Source of the DNA: an uncultured bacterium
Lineage (GTDB): Bacteria; Actinomycetota; Coriobacteriia; Coriobacteriales; Atopobiaceae
Length of the DNA: 19,236 nucleotides
Direction: 5' to 3'
NCBI GenBank assembly: GCA_905215465.1
Contig: CAJMPT010000032.1
Location: 1-19,236 of the forward strand
Shown here one piece after another: positions 13,138 through 19,236 of this stretch (its first letter is position 1; the number at the start of each line of letters is the position of its first letter). Below the pieces are notes generated by a model. That model made no database searches. It was not told the DNA's origin and saw only the letters and a program-made list of their open reading frames with translations. The translations under genes and the position numbers were made by a program.

Positions 13138-13746
13138 CTAGACCTCGCGGCGGGCCTCGATGGCGCGGCCGAGGGTCACCTCGTCAGCGTACTCCAGGTC
13201 TCCGCCGACGGGCAGGCCGCTGGCGAGCCTGGTCACGCGCACGCCGAGGGGCCTGATAACGCGCGAGAGGTACGTTGCGGTGGTCTCTCCCTCGACGTCG
13301 GGGTTGGTGGCCAGAATGACCTCCTTGACCTCGCCGTCCGCCAGGCGCTGGAGCAGCTCGCGGACGTGGAGCTGCTCGGGGCCGATCTTGTCCATGGGGC
13401 TGATGACGCCGCCCAGCACGTGATAGAGGCCATGGTAGCTGCCCGTGCGCTCGATGGCCTGCACGTCGCGCGGCTCGGAGACCACACAGATGGAGGCGCG
13501 GTCGCGCGAGGAGTCCGAGCAGACGTCGCACGTCTCGCGCGTGGCGTAGCTGAAGCAGACGGGGCAGAAGTGCACCTGTTGCTTGACCTCGAGGATGGCC
13601 TGCGCCAGGCGGCGGGCCTCCTCGACATCGGCCTCAAGCAGGTAGTACGCAATGCGCTGGGCAGACTTGGGGCCAATGCCCGGCAGCCTGCCCAGCTCGT
13701 CCAGCAGCCGCTGGAGCGCATGCCCGTCGTTTGGGGAGGGGCTCAT
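13138..13746 (-). CDS. recR: Recombination mediator protein RecR
   Basis: 202 residues, standard length. RecR works with RecO/RecF to load RecA at gaps. The N-terminal helix-hairpin-helix (LGRLPGIGPKSAQRIAYYLL), the C4 zinc finger (Cys61, Cys64, Cys73, Cys76 in CPVC and CDVC) and the Toprim domain (ICVVSEPRDVQAIERTG, then YHVLGGVISPMDKIGPEQL, then ATNPDVEGE) are all present in order. The ATG at 13746 is one base past the ybaB stop, so the two are translationally coupled in the common dnaX-ybaB-recR order. Confidence 0.98.
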   Translation of the reverse strand: MSPSPNDGHALQRLLDELGRLPGIGPKSAQRIAYYLLEADVEEARRLAQAILEVKQQVHFCPVCFSYATRETCDVCSDSSRDRASICVVSEPRDVQAIERTGSYHGLYHVLGGVISPMDKIGPEQLHVRELLQRLADGEVKEVILATNPDVEGETTATYLSRVIRPLGVRVTRLASGLPVGGDLEYADEVTLGRAIEARREV

Positions 13747-13747
13747 C

Positions 13748-14083
13748 CTAGAAGAGCCCCGGGATGTTGAGACCGCCGGTCACGGCGCTCATCTGCTGAC
13801 CAGCCATGGTCTCGGCGGAGTCCAGGGCGTCATTGACGGCGGCCAGGATCATGTCCTGGAGCATCTCGACGTCGTCCGGGTCGATGGCGGACGGGTCGAT
13901 GGTGAGGGACTTGATGCGCATGTCTCCCGCGGCGGTGACCTTGACGGCGCCGCCGCCCGCGGTGGAGCTGACCTCGGTCTCGGCAGCCTTCTGCTGGGCC
14001 GCGAGCAGCTGCTCCTGCATCTTTCGGGCCTGCTGCATCATCTGGTTGCGGTTCATGCCGCCCATGTTGAATCCCTTGGCCAT
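13748..14083 (-). CDS. ybaB: YbaB/EbfC family nucleoid-associated protein
   Basis: 111 residues, the normal size for this small dimeric DNA-binding protein. The N-terminus is Met/Gln-rich (NRNQMMQQARKMQEQLLAAQ), the coiled helix typical of the family, followed by the beta-strand core with AGGGAVKVTAAGDMRIKSL and the DVEMLQDMILAAVNDAL helix. The ATG at 14083 has AAAGGAAG 6 bases upstream. It lies 80 bases past dnaX and directly before recR. Confidence 0.96.
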   Translation of the reverse strand: MAKGFNMGGMNRNQMMQQARKMQEQLLAAQQKAAETEVSSTAGGGAVKVTAAGDMRIKSLTIDPSAIDPDDVEMLQDMILAAVNDALDSAETMAGQQMSAVTGGLNIPGLF

Positions 14084-14163
14084 GGTGAGCTTCCTTTCGT
14101 CTTTTATGCGGGCGCAAGGCCCTTGGTCTTCTGATTGGCCAGCCGGTGGCCGGCCGATGGTTG

Positions 14164-16491
<2,328 letters not shown>

Positions 16492-16524
16492 GCGGCCTCC
16501 AGGCGGTCTGTCTGCTGAAGAACC

Positions 16525-16530
16525 AGTATA
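16525..16530 (-). promoter_or_regulatory. Candidate dnaX -10 element
   Basis: TATACT on the minus strand (5/6 consensus), about 35 bases upstream of the dnaX ATG. No good -35 is seen at 16-19 bases; TTCCCG at a 19-base spacing is the nearest. Confidence 0.4.
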
Positions 16531-16560
16531 CCCGCGGGCGAGCGGCGGGCGGGAACGTCC

Positions 16561-16689
16561 ACGTAGGCCGCATGAGGCCAATCGGGACTGCAGGCCGGCG
16601 CGCGTTGGGGGGGCGATTTGTTTTCGTGCAGCCCTCGCAGCCGTCCGCAAATCACTCACACGAAGGTCACTTTTGCGCGTCCGGGCCGC
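16561..16689. other. Intergenic stretch between GH3 terminator and dnaX, no gene seen
   Basis: I find no coding sequence or SRP RNA motif here. On the minus strand GATTTG/CAAATC and TTCGTG/GCACGAA form interleaved inverted repeats spanning roughly 16610-16665, and a run of seven G lies at 16617 and before on the plus strand. Structure without a recognised function. Confidence 0.4.
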
Positions 16690-16725
16690 AAAAAAAGGCC
16701 GGGACCCCACTGCGAGGTCCCGGCC
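16690..16725 (-). terminator. Rho-independent terminator after the GH3 gene
   Basis: On the minus strand GGCCGGGACC, 9-base loop, GGTCCCGGCC (16716-16725 with 16697-16706), a perfect 10-bp stem followed by seven T. About 40 bases past the GH3 stop. Confidence 0.95.
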
Positions 16726-16765
16726 CACGGTCAAAAATGTTGCGGCTGTTCGCACGTGGCGGGGC

Positions 16766-19236
16766 TTACTCCTGCTCGGCCCTCTCGGCGCGGCGCTTGA
16801 CGTGGTTGCGCCAGGCGGTGAAGCCGATCAGGCCAAGGCCCACCACGCTCACGCCGGTAGCAACCCAACGGATGATGTCGGTCTTCTGCGGGCCATCGAC
16901 CCACACGCTGCCGTGCATGGCACCGTTCATGACGTGGCTGTTGGCCGTGGTGTAGAGCAGGCCGTGGACGGCCTCGCGGGCGTAGTGGTACTCGGCCGGG
17001 TCGTTCTGGTCAAAGGTCCACTTTGCAAGGCTGTCGGCCTGGGCCAGCTTGGAGACGCCGCCGGCCTCGATCATCTGGCTCACGTCCATGTAGGAGCCAG
17101 CGCTGGAGGCAGAGTCGGTCACAATCCAGCCTTGGAAGCCCCACTCGTTGTGCAGGATGCCCGTAAGCAGCGCGTAGTTGCCGCCCGTCCAGGTGGCGCC
17201 AATGCGGTTGAAGGCGCTCATCACGGCCGTGCAGGCGGGAACCTCGCGCGTGGCCATGGTGTAGGAGTCGCCGTCCTTCTGCAGGTAGCTCATCTGGACG
17301 TCGTCAACCTTGGTGCACATCTCAAATGGCTTGAGGTAGATCTCGCGGATGGCCTGCTCGTTGGCCCACGTCGCCATGGACTTCTGACCATTGGTATCGC
17401 CGCGGTGGTTCTCCTGGTCGTTCAGGGCAAAGTGCTTGATGGTGGCATAGAGGCCCTTGCTGGCTGCACCGCGCACCTCGAGGGAGCCAATCACGCCGGA
17501 GAGGAAGCCGTCCTCGGAGAAGTACTCGCCGTTGCGGCCGGTGAACGGCGTGCGGTGGATGTTCATCGAAGGGGCGTACCAGCCGGAGGCGCCGCCGAGG
17601 ATAGCCTCGTTGCCGATCATCTCGCCGTACTTGGAGTAGATCTCCTGGTTGTAGGTCATGGTGACGGTGACCGGCGTGCAGTACATCATGCGGCCCGCGC
17701 CGCCGTAGATCAGGCCTGCCGCAGTGTCCGCGTCCACGTTGAACGGCTTCTGGATGCTCGAGAGGCCGGCCGTGCCGTAGCCGCCGACGCCGACGCTCAC
17801 AAAGTAGTCCTCGGGCGTGAGCTCGTCGAGAAGGTCATTCCACTTGGGGTCGTCATAGTCCAGGCCGCGCATGTCAATGAGCTCGAGGTCGTTCTTGGCC
17901 CCGTAGACGGGCTGGTCCGTGATGCTCGCGCGGTCGGTGGGGTTGCCGGACTCCGTGGAGTCGAGCTTGGCGAGAAGCGCCGCGCTCGCCGTCTTGGTGT
18001 AGAGAAGGGCGGCAGGGTTGCCGTCGGCGTCCACGCCGTTGATCTCGTTGCCCCAGGTGGAGACCTGGCCGGCCATGGGGGCGCCGTCGTGCTTGGGGAA
18101 GGTGCCCTCCCAGTCGGCACGGGTGAGGTAGGTGGCGTCGCCAGCGGCGTCGTCAAACTGGTTGGTGACGGCGGCACCGGTCTTGGAGTCAGTGGCATAC
18201 GTGGTCACGTCGACATCGGCGTTGTCCGGAACATAGGTGTTGACCAGCGCAGCATTGCCGCCGGTCTCGGTGCCGGCTGCGACGCCCCTGGCAGTCAGCA
18301 CGTTGTTCTCGGCCGCATGGGCATTTGCGCCCGCCGTCACGTAGTAGGTGCCCGCGTCCAGGATGTAGGTCTTGGCGCCATTGGCGTCATAGGCCTTGAG
18401 CTGCTCGCGGTCAAACTCAATGGAGAGCGTCTGGCTCTCGCCGGGCTCCAGGAGCTTGGTCTTGCCAAAGCCCACGAGCTCCACGGCCGCCTTCTCCACG
18501 CCGTTTGCGCGGTCGTAGTCGGTGTAGGGGCTCTGGGCGTAGAGCTCAACCACGTCCTTGCCGGCGCGGTCGCCGGTGTTGGTGACCGTCACAGTGGCGG
18601 TGCACTTGTCGCCGTTCCACGAGGTGGAGAAGTTCGTCCAGTCAAAGGTGGTGTAGGAGAGGCCAAAGCCAAACGGGTGCGTGACCTCGGCATCGTAGTC
18701 AAAGTTGCCGGCGTTGCCCTGGCCGAGGACGGCATCCTCATAGCGGGTCTCGTAGTACTTGTAGCCGACGTAGATGCCCTCCTCATAGGTGGCGTAGTTG
18801 TAGCCGGTGAGGTTGCCGGACTCGTCGACGTACTCGTAGTCACCGTAGTTCTGCGCGGCGGGAGACCCCAGCGGGTTGCCAGAGAAGGTGTCCGCCGTGC
18901 GGCCGGACGGGTTGATGTCACCCGCCATGATGCCCGCGAGCGAGTCCGTGCCGTAGGTGCCCAGGGAGGACACAAAGAGCACGGACTTAATGTTGGGCAT
19001 GTCGCGCAGGAAGTCCAGGTCAAGCGCGGAGGCCGTGTTGACGATCAGGACCGTGTTGTCAAAGTTGTCGTTGAGGTACTGCAGGATCTCAAGCTCGGTG
19101 GAGTCCGGCTCAAGGTAGGTCTTGGCGCGGTCCTCCGCGCTCTCGGCGTGGTTGTACATGGAGCGCGGCATGTCGCGGCCCTCGCCGGCCACGCGGCGCA
19201 GCACGAAGACGGGCGTGGTGCCCTGGGCGCTGTCCA
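16766..19236 (-). CDS. Glycoside hydrolase family 3 with reversed domain order and C-terminal membrane anchor (5' end beyond window)
   Basis: 822 residues are visible; the frame is open to the right edge, so the N-terminus is missing. GH3 enzymes are beta-glucosidases and related exo-glycosidases. The C-terminal alpha/beta domain comes first (RVAGEGRDMP, then the NTASALDLDFL and AGDINPSGRTADTF segments). A fibronectin-III-like domain follows (VVELYAQSPYTDYD to about LKAYDANG). The catalytic barrel comes last, with KHFALNDQENHR and nucleophile Asp in GWIVTDSASS (codon 17114-17116). After it comes one transmembrane helix (VATGVSVVGLGLIGFTAW) and a basic tail (HVKRRAERAEQE). The enzyme is therefore probably tethered to the outer face of the membrane. 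An internal GTG at 19204 is not the true start. Exact sugar specificity cannot be told. Confidence 0.93.
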   Translation of the reverse strand, partial: DSAQGTTPVFVLRRVAGEGRDMPRSMYNHAESAEDRAKTYLEPDSTELEILQYLNDNFDNTVLIVNTASALDLDFLRDMPNIKSVLFVSSLGTYGTDSLAGIMAGDINPSGRTADTFSGNPLGSPAAQNYGDYEYVDESGNLTGYNYATYEEGIYVGYKYYETRYEDAVLGQGNAGNFDYDAEVTHPFGFGLSYTTFDWTNFSTSWNGDKCTATVTVTNTGDRAGKDVVELYAQSPYTDYDRANGVEKAAVELVGFGKTKLLEPGESQTLSIEFDREQLKAYDANGAKTYILDAGTYYVTAGANAHAAENNVLTARGVAAGTETGGNAALVNTYVPDNADVDVTTYATDSKTGAAVTNQFDDAAGDATYLTRADWEGTFPKHDGAPMAGQVSTWGNEINGVDADGNPAALLYTKTASAALLAKLDSTESGNPTDRASITDQPVYGAKNDLELIDMRGLDYDDPKWNDLLDELTPEDYFVSVGVGGYGTAGLSSIQKPFNVDADTAAGLIYGGAGRMMYCTPVTVTMTYNQEIYSKYGEMIGNEAILGGASGWYAPSMNIHRTPFTGRNGEYFSEDGFLSGVIGSLEVRGAASKGLYATIKHFALNDQENHRGDTNGQKSMATWANEQAIREIYLKPFEMCTKVDDVQMSYLQKDGDSYTMATREVPACTAVMSAFNRIGATWTGGNYALLTGILHNEWGFQGWIVTDSASSAGSYMDVSQMIEAGGVSKLAQADSLAKWTFDQNDPAEYHYAREAVHGLLYTTANSHVMNGAMHGSVWVDGPQKTDIIRWVATGVSVVGLGLIGFTAWRNHVKRRAERAEQE

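Noticed and set aside
16492..16690. SRP RNA (ffs) gene next to dnaX
   Set aside because: The conserved GGAAGCAGC-type loop sequence is absent on both strands.
16492..16755. Upstream extension of dnaX by 88 codons
   Set aside because: It crosses the GH3 terminator and lacks family similarity; the canonical start MESLYTKYRP has a ribosome binding site.
19204..19236. GTG at 19204 as the true start of the GH3 gene
   Set aside because: The frame remains open to the window edge and the residues before it (AQGTTPVF) fit the GH3 C-type domain, which is clearly incomplete at that point.

Overview
The window is high-GC bacterial DNA (roughly two thirds G+C by eye). Every gene I can support is on the minus strand, so transcription runs from the right end to the left. 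The gene set suggests an anaerobic, high-GC Gram-positive bacterium. It has a GlgC/GlgD glycogen pair as in Firmicutes, rubrerythrin, an apparently clusterless MutY-like glycosylase, a GH3 enzyme with reversed domain order, and AAAGGAG-type ribosome binding sites. Class Coriobacteriia (Olsenella/Atopobium relatives) is my best guess, by inference only.

Right to left: (1) 16766-19236, the 3' part of a membrane-anchored GH3 glycosidase in which the C-terminal and fibronectin-like domains precede the catalytic barrel, followed by a strong terminator. (2) 13138-16491, the replication/repair cluster dnaX-ybaB-recR, then a hypothetical single-pass membrane protein (12213-13100). (3) tRNA-Asp(GTC) with its own promoter and terminator. 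(4) A tight cluster of a HAD-IB phosphatase, a cysteine-rich Rrf2 regulator and a MutY-like glycosylase, followed by rubrerythrin. (5) A structured intergenic stretch with nested inverted repeats, a promoter and a possible 23-codon leaderless leader peptide upstream of O-acetylhomoserine sulfhydrylase (metY). (6) A 586-bp intergenic region carrying two tandem copies of a roughly 115-125 bp element with inverted ends. (7) The glycogen cluster glgB-glgP-glgC-glgD; glgD runs off the left edge.

The glycogen genes make a complete local set except for glycogen synthase, which is not in the window. GlgC/GlgD make ADP-glucose, GlgB branches the polymer and GlgP degrades it. Rubrerythrin, the Rrf2 protein and MutY fit oxidative-stress handling and repair in an anaerobe, though co-regulation is inference.

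The most unusual signals are not genes. The 9-mer GGCGAGAAG/CTTCTCGCC occurs 14 times by eye on both strands. Half the copies are intergenic and two sets form inverted-pair hairpins just after stop codons, resembling the behaviour of DNA uptake sequences. Second is the leader-peptide/hairpin arrangement before metY. Third is the tandem inverted-end element upstream of glgB.
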